From Piscicola geometra (Eukaryota > Annelida > Clitellata > Hirudinida > Piscicolidae), in assembly GCA_943735955.1 (NCBI GenBank), contig OX030966.1:6672393-6736392 (forward strand): 64,000 bases of DNA. Reading direction: 5' to 3'. The translations under genes and the position numbers were made by a program. Under the pieces are notes generated by a model. It saw only the letters and a program-made list of their open reading frames with translations. It made no database searches and was not told where the DNA came from. This document shows positions 38,886 to 49,400 of this stretch, piece by piece. Within the stretch, counting starts at the first letter, position 1. Every line of letters starts with the position of its first letter.

Positions 38886-41145
38886 AAGTTTGACCGTCTT
38901 GTTACAGACATGCGCAGAGTGGCAGTAGTGGCCGACAAGCCAGACTCGCTGAACCAAAGAACCGAAAGTCTCATGCTTGACGTCACCAGACAACTGGACG
39001 ATGATTTGAGGAGATTCGGATTCAGGAGTGGTTGTGATGATGATCTTTTTGGCAGGATACTAGGACCCAGGTGATGGTTTTTGAGAATTAGTCATTATTT
39101 TAAAGTTTTTAATTCAGGAAAAGTTGGTTTTTGAATATTATTAGGAAAAAATGGTTTTTTAATTGCGATATAAAATAGTTTTGAAAAAAATAACGCTTCA
39201 ACTGCAGTACTAGTAGTTGGAGTGGGAGATCATCAAAGGCTTCTCCCACCATCACCACCTCCATCACCACTTCCGATACTTCCTTGGGAGATTGTGCTTC
39301 TCTAGGAATTGGGTTGGTACTGGTGGTGGTGGTGCTGGTGGTGGTGGTGGTGGTGGTGGTGGTGGTGGGGTTGGTACTGATGGTAGTGGGGTTGGGTTGG
39401 AGCTGCTGGTGGTAGGGTTGGGTTGGTACTGATGGTGGTGGGTTGGGTTGGTACTGATGGTGGTGGTGGAATTGGTGGTGGTGGGGTTGGTGGTGCTGGT
39501 GGGGTTGGGTTGGTACTGCTGGTGGTGGGGTTGGGTTGGTGCTGATGGTAGTGGGGTTGGGTTGGTGCTGATGGTGGTAGGGTTGGGTTGGTACTGATGG
39601 TGGTGGTGGAGATGATGGAGGTGAAGTTGGTGATGTTGTGGTTGTGAATGATGTTGTTTGTGTTGTTGAGGCTGTAGATAGTGTTCCATATGTTGTTCTT
39701 CATTACAATAACTCTCCACCTAAAACGCACACACATCAAAAACAGTCAAGACCACAGCGGCAAACCATTCAGCGTCAGTTTCGACCTCCGTGGCTTCAAC
39801 GCCGATGACATCTCGGTCACGTGCGAGGAAGAGGTGCTGGGAGTGAGCGCCAGAAAGGAGGAGGTCTTCGATGGAGCCAGAAATGTCAAGGAGTTTAACC
39901 GGAAGGTGAGCGATGGATGAGGGGTGGGTTGCTTTTGAATTGTCTATTTAATGTTTGCGTTAGATTTATTGGCAAAGAAAAATAATTTGAGAAGTTTTTT
40001 TCATTTGTAGGTAAAACTGCCATCACACGTGAAGCCTGAAGCACTGCATTCCTTCTTCACCAACGAAGGCATCCTCACCATTGAGGCCAAACAATCATCC
40101 AGTCCTTTATCAACCTCTCCATCCATCCCTCCTTCCATCCCTCCACCCGACCCTTCCTCCACTTCTCCATCCATCCATCCATCCGACCCACCCATCCTTC
40201 CATCACATTCTCTCCATCCTGACTCAGGCAGCCTCCACGACAACTCAACTCTTTCCAACTCTATTCCATGCGCTGCCACCCTTCCAAACAACAGCAACCA
40301 AGCATCCAGCAACACAGCAGCTTCGGGTTGTCATGCCAACAGGACGGTCAATTGTATGTCTGCTGATACGTCTGCCTCTGGTTCCCTCCCTCTGGACACC
40401 ATCATCTACTCGGCTGATGCAACAGGCGTCAGGAAGATGAGTCTGGTGATGGAGGTGAGATGATGAGAAGATGTTGCTTTATGTAGTCTCATATAGTTTC
40501 ATTCCGTTCCACCTTCTCATGCTCCCTCCTCCATCCACCTCTCAACTCTTTTTTCCCATTCTTCCACCATTCATCCCAACAGCCCCTACCCACACTCATC
40601 CAATCAACTCCTCCATTCTTCCCTTCCACCCATCAACTCTCCCCTCCTCCATTCCTCCTTTCCCAGCTGGGACCTGATTACGAGGCGGATGACGTCACAG
40701 TACGGATGGAAGGAAAGTCTCTGGTGGTGGATGCGTGCAAGGTGGTGAAGAAGGAAGGACACTCTTCCAAGGTGGAGGACTGATGGTGGTTGTGATTGTG
40801 ATAGTGATTGTGGTCATCCATGCACCCACTCAGTCATTTATTCATTCATGTATCTACCCACCCATCTACTAATCCCCCCATCCACCCATCTACTCATCCA
40901 CCCATCCACCAATCCACCCATCTACTCATTCACCCATCTACCAATCCACCAATCCACTCATCCACTCATCCACCAATCCACTCATCCACCCCCCTTCCAA
41001 ACAGGTGAGTGTACAACGAAACTTTGACTTGACAGAAGACATTGACGCTGGCACGCTAGAGGCTGAGCTGAGGGGCAGTGCTGGCCGTCTGCACATCAAC
41101 GCGCTGGTGGAGAAGAAGAAGAGGTGTAGGGTGGTGGCTGGTTGA
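38886..41145 (+). CDS. Small heat-shock protein with two alpha-crystallin-like domains, 5'-partial
   Basis: Exons: 38886-39070, 39208-39312, 39746-39905, 40011-40454, 40667-40771, 41005-41145, all with AG/GT borders and continuous phase. The first begins KFDRLVTDMRRVAVVADK after a CGCAG acceptor; no ATG fits upstream, so an earlier exon with the start is missing. Domain 1 spans exons 3-4: KPFSVSFDLRGFNADDISVT, then VKEFNRKVKLPSHVKPEALH and GILTIEAK, the usual beta-strand order ending in the G-x-L-x-I element. Exon 4 continues through a Ser/Pro-rich linker. Domain 2 runs MSLVMELGPDYEADDVTVRM, GKSLVVDACK, VQRNFDLTEDIDAGTLEAEL and GRLHINALVEKKK. The protein is probably an ATP-independent cytosolic chaperone. 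A tandem two-domain layout is characteristic of flatworm small HSPs of the p40/HSP36 type. An alternative donor at 41122 could bypass the stop. Confidence 0.85.
39310..39625. repeat. GGTTGGGTTGGTACTGATGGTGGTGG repeat in small-HSP intron 2
   Basis: About ten irregular copies of a roughly 29 bp G/T-rich unit, beginning at the donor of exon 39208-39312. Confidence 0.85.
40845..40995. repeat. CATCCACCCATCTACTCATC repeat in small-HSP intron 5
   Basis: Tetramer-based C/T/A-rich repeat that runs into the pyrimidine tract of the last exon (acceptor before 41005). Confidence 0.85.
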
Positions 41146-44100
41146 TATTTGGAGGGAAGGAAGGGTGGAGAGGGTGGAGAGGGTGGGTGTGGAGGATGGA
41201 AGAAATTGTGGGGAGTAGAGAGAGTGAGGATGATGCGAGGAATAAAAGTAAACTGATGGATGTGAAACATTCTGAGGATTTGGCAAAAGTGGGGGAAGCT
41301 TGGTGGTGTTTCAGAAGCTTCCATTTTCTGCCGGGCAAATGGCTTACTGTTTCTATGTTTGATGTTGGTGTTGGTGTTTTCTTTCACTGATCTCAGCGGT
41401 GAGTACTACTCCAAATGTTCGGACACAAAAATCGATTCTATCTTTCTCAAACTATTTTTGTATCGACAATACGCCTTCTCGTATGGAGTTCGTTTCTTTT
41501 GGTCGAAAACTTAGAGTTTGAATTTATTTTCACGATTTTCTCCCGTTTCCATTTATGAGTTTTTTGAAAACTCTGATTTACTGTGTGTTATATTACTTTT
41601 CAGAATAATTTTGTCCAAAAAAAAGTAATGGATTGTTTGGAAAATTACTTGGTTTTACTGTGGATAAACTAGATATAGGAATCATCTCATTTATCTTAAA
41701 TATGAGAAATAAAGCATATTAATTTTAATAATAATTGGAGTTTAAAAAATGAAAACTGGATTTTAAAATATTTAATAAAGTCGAAACAAGTAAGAATGTC
41801 GATCTTCACAAGAACAACAACACGTCATCATTCACTGACGCAGCAGTCGACGAGAAGTCTCAAAAGGAGGTTGGTGAATTTTTGATGGTGAATTGGGGGT
41901 GAATTGGTGTTGAATTGGGGGTGAATTGGTGGTCAATTATTAGTTAATTGGTTGTTAATTCGTGGTGAATTGATTGCTATTTAGTGGTGAATTTGGTGAA
42001 TAAGTGATCGGTAGATTGGATAAAGATGGGAGGGAATGGCACGATGGGATGGAGGGAATGGTTGAGGAATTCATTGTAAAATGGGTTGGCATTAATGAAT
42101 GAGTGGATGCATGAATTCTATTCAAGAATGGATAAATCAATCACTTGCTATCGATGGAATGGGGAGGATGGAGTGGTGGATGGTGGACAACTGCAGAAAA
42201 ACGAAATTGTAAAGTAGTTCATTAATAATCATCATCATCATCATCGACATCACCATCTTCATCATCATCATCAGCATATTCATCCTCGTCATCTCAGATG
42301 GAATATAGTCATTTATATAGCGTTTAATATCGTTCGTTTGTCGTAAATGCTATGTACACTCTCAAAAATATAGAAAATGTTACAAGGACTATATAGGTAG
42401 ATTAGCATCATCATCATCATCATCATCATCATTTACTCTTTCTTCTTTCCCATCTCATCTTCCTCCTCTTCTTCTATCATCATCATCATCACTACTTATT
42501 TGAAAACGAATAAAAGAGGAACGAAAGAAACATCAGTTAAGTCGAAACGATCGCTCGAGTCCCTAACAGAACACAAGACAATATGCCGCATTATTCCTTG
42601 CCGATCCATTGGTTGTTATTGTATTTAAATGCATATTTTGAGTAATTTAATTTATTAATATAAATAAATATTTGAAAGCTTCTGATCGCATTAAAGTCTG
42701 CCTACAAGTTACTAGAGCATTTTAGAACACAAAAAAGGAATAATTTGCATACGATTTAAATAATATTTAAAATATACACACTAATAAAATGAATAAATTA
42801 TTTATTTAGCATCTAAAATTTAATTAAAATGTATTAAATTAATTTAATAACGTTGAGAATCATGGCCTAAAAGAACTCCACACCCGCTAAGGAGTCAAGC
42901 GTGAAATGGGTCACAATGGTTCACAAAGTCAAGAGACGAGTGATAAAAACGTTTTTCCATTTTTTATGTCTCTATGCATATGCTGCTTATTTGATTTTTT
43001 TATTTCTGTTTTTTTTGTCTTTGCATACATAATATATATAATTCATTTAAACATTATTTTGTAGTAAATTTATATTTAAATTTCAATAAATGATATTCCA
43101 AAATGACTAAATGGCGTTTTAAAAAGAAGAAAATCAATTTTTCTAACAAGGAAAAACAAACTCGGAGCCTTGAAGAAAGTCCTAATTAATGCAGAAAAAC
43201 TAAGCATCGGCTGCTGATCTGTGGGTCATACGCAAAAATAAAGAAAGTCTTCGTTCGAATCTTGTTGATGTGTTCTTGCTGTGAAGATGACCAGTTTTTT
43301 GAGAATTAAAAAAATGATTTTTTGCTCTTTTTTTGTTGTTAATGTGTGTTTTTGGTTGAGTTATTAACTTGGATTGGAGAGTGGATTATGCACTTACAGA
43401 AGGAGTCTCGAAGACAAAAATGGATAAAAAATTGCATATGCTAGTTGCATCAGTTGGAACTGAAATGCCAAAAAAACAAAAAAAATCTTAAAAACGCGAT
43501 AAAAACGTCAAAAGGAGAAGCCACAAATAAAGCGTCCAAACGCGTAGTCAAAATAAAGGGTTGTGGTGTTGAGTCTTCAAAATGAACATTAAAAAGAGTG
43601 AGGCGCTAGGTAAATGCAAATGGGTACTGTGGTGTTTTGAGGACTGGTGAGCGGTTCAAACACCGCATAAGTCCAAGGGTATACCGTAAAAACGAAACAC
43701 AAAAAAGCCACAGATTCTAGGACGCCAGTGGAAAAGGCGAATAAGCAGTTAGCTACTTAATTAACGTCAATTATAAGTCATTAATTAGTTCATTTGAAAC
43801 GAAATTCATTTAACCTAAATGATTAAAAAATTAATTGAAATATTGTTTAATGCATCGTCAAAGAGGTACATGAGGTTAGTCTCTATTGCAATTCACTAAA
43901 AATGTTGAATGATCGGCTGTAACAAGTCACGAATGCAACACGATGTTAACAAATATAACGAAGATAACAAAATGTAGCAAAGATAAAACAATCATTAATT
44001 AAGGGGACCAATGAAAGTGTGCTCGAAAAAGCGAACGTTTCAAACAAATCGATCAAAAGACTAAAAATAAAATTGTCGAAAAATTATCAAAAATATACGG

Positions 44101-44550
44101 GATGAAGGATGTGAATGCGGGAGGTTTGTGCAATCGAATTGAATGTTTTCAATTAACTTAGATTATGGCGCTGATTGAGTGGCTGCAGCCTCTCTAGATC
44201 CATCTTTGATTTTAATTTGCTTCATCCAAGATCGAATTAATGACTAAGTAAATAATAAACTACCCAATTATTGAATAATTAGATCTAATTAACTTTGGAT
44301 TGTATGATCAATTGAAAGTAAATAAATAAGTGAATAAATAAATTAATTAAAAATCATTAAAATATATATTTACAAGTCGCATTTACATCATCGAATCGCT
44401 TAATTTTTAGCATAAATTTTATTGGCGTTTTAGATGGTTTAATGTGATATCATTGATGTCGTCAGTGAACGGCGGTATGGAAAGATTTAAAAATTAAAAT
44501 TTATGCTTCTTGAATGTCGCATTAAATGTTGTTGGAAATTCGTGAATCAG
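41146..44550. other. Intergenic AT-rich region
   Basis: Mostly A/T-rich DNA with (ATC)n patches at 42225-42290 and 42405-42500. A 75-base segment at 41795-41869 is open (NVDLHKNNNTSSFTDAAVDE) and is followed by GTTGGT, so it could be an alternative 3' exon of the small-HSP gene, but its upstream sequence is a poor acceptor. Nothing else gene-like was seen. Confidence 0.4.
41241..41246 (+). terminator. Candidate polyadenylation signal of the small-HSP gene
   Basis: AATAAA lies 96 bases after the stop codon, on the same strand, at a normal 3' UTR distance. Confidence 0.5.
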
Positions 44551-44903
44551 AGGCGGGTATCGTCATCAGGAGTATCTGATTTTTTCTCGTCATCATCTTC
44601 ATCATCATCATTATCATCATCATCATCTTCAGCAGCATAGTCAGTTTTTGAATCATTATAGTTATCAAGTCTCAATGGTTTTCCAGATTTACTTTTTCTA
44701 CTTTCTTTTTTATTCTTTTAATCATCTTCTTTATTTTCATCTTCATCTTCTTCATCATCATCTTCTTCATCCTCATCTTCTTCATTCTCATCTTTTTCAT
44801 TCTCATCTTCTTCATCATCTTCTTCTTTTTCCTCTTCTCCTTCTTTAGCTCGGTTAATTACTTCAAGATGTTGATAGAAAATCGATAAGCTCTCAGATTG
44901 CAT
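44551..44903 (-). pseudogene. Unassigned acidic ORF interrupted by one in-frame TAA
   Basis: From ATG at 44903 the frame reads MQSESLSIFYQHLEVINRAK, then a Glu/Asp/Asn-rich stretch to a TAA at 44718-44720. The same frame then stays open through KNKKESRKSKSGKPLRLDNY and a second acidic run ending SDTPDDDTRL with a TGA near 44551. A TTTTTACAG acceptor lies just upstream (about 44912-44920), so it might be a 3' exon or a decayed one. It is 480 bases beyond the PTB stop on the same strand. The acidic codons coincide with TCATCA/TCTTCA microsatellites, so the ORF may be accidental. Confidence 0.25.
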
Positions 44904-44919
44904 AGATCACTCACTCCCT

Positions 44920-45150
44920 GTAAAAACACACTTGCACACACATACTCACTCCCTGTAAACACACTTACACACACAAACTCACTCCCTGTAAACACACACT
45001 TACACACACATACTCACTCCCTGGAAACACACACTTACACACACACACATACTCACTCCCTGTAAACACACACTTACACACACATACTCACTCCCTGTAA
45101 ACACACACTCACACACACATACTCACTCCCTGGAAACACACACTCAAACA
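44920..45150. repeat. About 35-bp tandem repeat, 6-7 copies, downstream of PTB
   Basis: The unit ACTCACTCCCTGTAAACACA plus CACTTACACACACAT varies in length by 2-6 bases and has occasional CTGG for CTGT. Confidence 0.9.
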
Positions 45151-45381
45151 CACAAAATCATAGCAGATGACATTTTTGGTGGGGCTTAATTGCATTGCCA
45201 TTTAAACCAATAATCCAATTCCCTTTCATAAAAACAAGAATTAAAACAAGTTAAATTGAATTCATGAAGAGCTATATCGACTTTCAGTTTAACAAAAGAA
45301 AGCAACAACTATTGATTTGAAACAACAACAAAACGTTACTGAGACTAACAACAACGCAATACTTTGTGTTTGATACTTCCT

Positions 45382-45792
45382 TCAAACCTCATGAATCTCT
45401 TCAACATTATTATTATTATTGTTAATATTATGATTACTTTTAATATTATTATTGGTTTTGTTTTCCATACTGTAATTTTTGGAATCATCATCATCATTGC
45501 TGTGTTTGTTGTAGTTCACAAAACCCCGTCCAGTGCCTTCTGAGCAACAATTAGCATCCTCATCATTATCATCACCGTCATTAACATCATTGCCACCATC
45601 ATCATCACCACCATCATCACTATCTTCATCAACTTCTTTTCCATAACCACCCACAGCTTCTCCAACATTAACATTAACATTATTATTATTAATATTATTA
45701 ATATTATTTTTGTTATTATTATTAATTCCGAGTTTATTAATATTGTTGTTGTTGTTGTGGTGGAGGAAGGGGGGAAGAGAGAAGGGAGGAGA
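45382..45792 (-). CDS. Asn/Asp-rich C-terminal extension of the PTB protein
   Basis: PTB proteins normally terminate at SKSTI. Here the frame continues for about 136 residues: [17 protein letters not shown], poly-Asn with Ile, then [38 protein letters not shown], and ends EEIHEV. A GTTTGA at the very end could act as a donor to a further exon. No stop occurs near SKSTI, so the extension follows from the DNA unless there is an unseen splice. Confidence 0.6.
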   Translation of the reverse strand, partial: SPPFSLPPFLHHNNNNNINKLGINNNNKNNINNINNNNVNVNVGEAVGGYGKEVDEDSDDGGDDDGGNDVNDGDDNDEDANCCSEGTGRGFVNYNKHSNDDDDSKNYSMENKTNNNIKSNHNINNNNNNVEEIHEV

Positions 45793-46375
45793 AATGGTGG
45801 ATTTGGAGAAAGAGACTCTCAAGTGGGAGGTCTCGGCCAGTTGGTAGTTGTGCAACTTCTGTTGGCGCGAACACAACTTATACAACAATTTGTACCACAA
45901 CGAATAAAACAAAAAATGCTATAATTACTTGTAGAAATAGAACTAATCAACAACAAAAAAACAACAACCACAGCAACAACAACAAAAACAAAAACAACAA
46001 CACCAACAATGAGCGAGACGACAGCTTCCTCGACCGAGCTCATCTGCACCAGCGCCATCTTGTGGTCAGTCCTGCTTGTTAATATTCATGAGAAGGCTCA
46101 TTAGTATGAATGAAACTCATTGAATATTCATCAATCATCCATATTCAGTGTTTAGAATCTTTAAATGTATTGGTTGGACAGAAATTCAATGATTTAATTT
46201 AAGCGTTCAATTTTTTAATTATGATAGTATTTAAAAGTTTTAAAAATAATTAATTAATTAAACTAAAACAAATATATGTTGAATATTCATGACTGACTCG
46301 AAGAACTTGAATCCTTCAATGTTTCCAAACTGACGAAAGAGTTGCATCAGCTGTTCTGAGGTGCTGGAGGGACTG

Positions 46376-46424
<49 letters not shown>

Positions 46425-49400
46425 GAGGATGAGGATGAATATAGTGATGATGATGATGGTGATAATGAGTATGATGATGAATATAGTGATGATGATGATG
46501 GTGAAGATGATGATGATGGTTAAGGTGGTAGTTGTTGGCAACAAGACGGTTGTAGAAATAGTGTTTTGCAAAAAATGGACAAAATGGTGCTAAAGAAGCA
46601 TATAGAAATGTAAAAATAATTAAAGAAAACTACATTAAAATAAGACAAGAAGAACAAAGCGAACGGGATGTTGGAGAGGTGGAGGGTGGAGGAGGGAGGG
46701 TAAATGTTGTTGTAGTTCTTGGAGTTGGGTTTTTTGAAGCGATGCAGACTTGAGTTGGTGTAGTCTTTAGTCAGACCGGAGTCCTGGTGAATGGGAGAGG
46801 GATGGAGTTGGATGAAATTTAAAAAAAAGAAAATTAATGTTGAAATAAACGAATAAACTTAAAAGTAAGTCCACAATCATCCCCATCTACCCACCGGTTG
46901 ACCCTCTTTTGGCATCTGGACCATGGAGTGTTTGGAAAGGGCCACCTTCATCACTCTGCCCCACAACACCACCTTGTCCAGGTTACTCAGAGCTGCAAGC
47001 AAGAAAGATGAGGGTGGTGGAAATTGATATTATTTTAAAATAATTTTATTTATAATACAATACCTATTTTCTTGATTCAACTACTCACAAACCACAAAAC
47101 CACCTACTCACCAACCACCACCACACACACACTCACCAGCCACCAGCCACTCACCCACCAACCCCTCACCCACCAACCACTAACCCACCAACCACTCACC
47201 CACCAACCACTAACCCACCAACCACTCACCCACCAACCACCACCCACCAACCACTCACCCACCAACCACTCACCCACCAACCACTCACCCACCAACCACA
47301 TCTACCATCTGCTTTACTCCTACCCCACTCCCCACCCACACATACTCACCCAACTGGGCTTGGCTCCCGTCACAAAACTGTACCAGAGCATTGTCCTTCT
47401 TGTTGAACATTATCTTCACCCTTGTCACGTCTCCGTACACGCCTTACCGATCGATTTTGTTGCTTTAATTAAAGATTTTGCTTCCAATTTCAAAATAAAT
47501 TTATTTTTTTTCTTTTTATAATTAATTTACAATATTTTTATATCGTTTGAGTTGTTATAGTTATTTTATTACATTTTATATCATTTAATTTTTATCTATT
47601 TTTGTATAAACTATTTTAATGAGTAGAAAACACTCACCAAAAAGAGTGAACAGAGAATCCGGGGTGACCAGCTGTGGTGGTTGGAGTAGTGGTGATGTGG
47701 TGGTGATGTGGTGGTTGGAGTAGTGGGGATGGTAGTGTGATGGTTGGAGAGGTGGTTGGTGAATTTTAAATGCAATAACAATTTCAGTTTTTGGATTGAC
47801 GATGAAATATTCATCCATTGGCGATTAAAACACCTTAATCATTTATATAAAGAATTTTGTATAAAAAATGAATTTATCTAGCGCGTTTCATTTAAAAGTA
47901 GTGACTTTATATAGTGCAATACCCTGCCGATCTGATATTTGGCGGCATAATCTCTGCGTGAATCAGAGTCTTTTGTGTCGTTTTCAATAAGCGGGTTCGT
48001 CGGAATATTTTCGGATGTCATTACCGCTTGTATAATGCTGCCAACTTTTCTAGTGTTTTTAGCGATGTTCTTTGCTGATTTATTACGTCTACTTTCATTA
48101 GTTTTATCAATTTGAAACCCTTTTTTAAAATATATTTTGGAATGCGTAAAAAATATTTTTATTTGGGTAAAAGTCATTAAAAACTGTTCAAATATATTTC
48201 TAAAATTCATTTCATAAAAACCACCCATCTTCCCCATCCAACCCAACACTGCTGCAACCCAATTTTGGTGTCTCCAACTTCCCATTATTTTTCTATATTT
48301 TTTGGAAACACCCACAACCACCCCAAACAAGCACACAAACAGCCACCCAAACAACCATACAAACAAGCATACAAACAACCACACAAACAAACACACAAAC
48401 AACTCCACAACGTCAGTCAAACAATCACACCAAACTACCATCATACGCAGGGGCTTAATGCAGATGCAAGTAATCATAACTATCTATAACTGAATAAATA
48501 GCTTCTGTTTGATGTGTGTGTGTGTGTGTGTGTGTTTTTATGCGTGTAAGTATTGGTGTGTGTGTGTATTTGTTGGTGTGTGTGTGGGTTTGTATATGTT
48601 TGTATGTATTTAAGTGAGTTTTTTTTACTATGATTTAGTGAGTTATGATTTTTGCGACTGTGTGCACACGTCTTTTGATTCTGTTATATGTGCTTATTTG
48701 TTTGCATTTCTAAGTTTATATACGTCTAATGTATATCTGTATGTGTGTCTGTAAGTGTGTCTGTATGTGGGGTGGTATGTGTGTTTAAATGTGTGTCTGT
48801 ATGTGGGGTGGTATGTGTGTTTATATGTGTGTCTGTACGTGTGTCTGTATGTTTGCACAGGCGTGTATAATTAAGATGGCAGTGCGGGTTTATATAGGAT
48901 TCTCTCTTATGCATTCTGACGCATTCATTAAGCCCCTATTAAGTCCGCGTGCGTCGATGTCTCCTTGTACTGGTGTGTGCCTTTGCCTTGATGTCCCTTT
49001 GTATTTGTTCGTGTCTCTGCGTTTTCGAGTGTTTGCTTTTAAAAAAAAGTTTTTGCTTTTTAAAAAAGTCTTATTTGTGTGATTCCCTCGTTTTAGTCTG
49101 ATTTGTTAGTTTAATTTCAATTACTTTTTTCTATTTCATTTCTACAATCCTTTTTGTTTTCTTCAATCTTGTGTTTTGACCTTCCCATACCTACGCTTCA
49201 ATGAAAAATTAAAGCGTCGCTTCATTACTTTGATTTTTGTCCCTTTAATTTGTTTGCCATGAAACTTCCATGTTTGTTTTTTAATAGATGAATTATGGAA
49301 AAGAAGAAATAAAACTGGTTTGTCAGTCCTAAACGTTCGATCCATTTTCTTTTTTATTTTTGCAAAAATGAATACAAAAATTATTTTTCAAATGTGGATA

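Noticed and set aside
41795..41869. Candidate extra 3' exon for the small-HSP gene
   Set aside because: Weak acceptor, no pyrimidine tract, and the gene already has a stop followed by AATAAA at 41241.
43600..43700. Possible tRNA or SINE because of GGTTCAAACACC
   Set aside because: No cloverleaf could be folded around it and no proper A box at the right distance.
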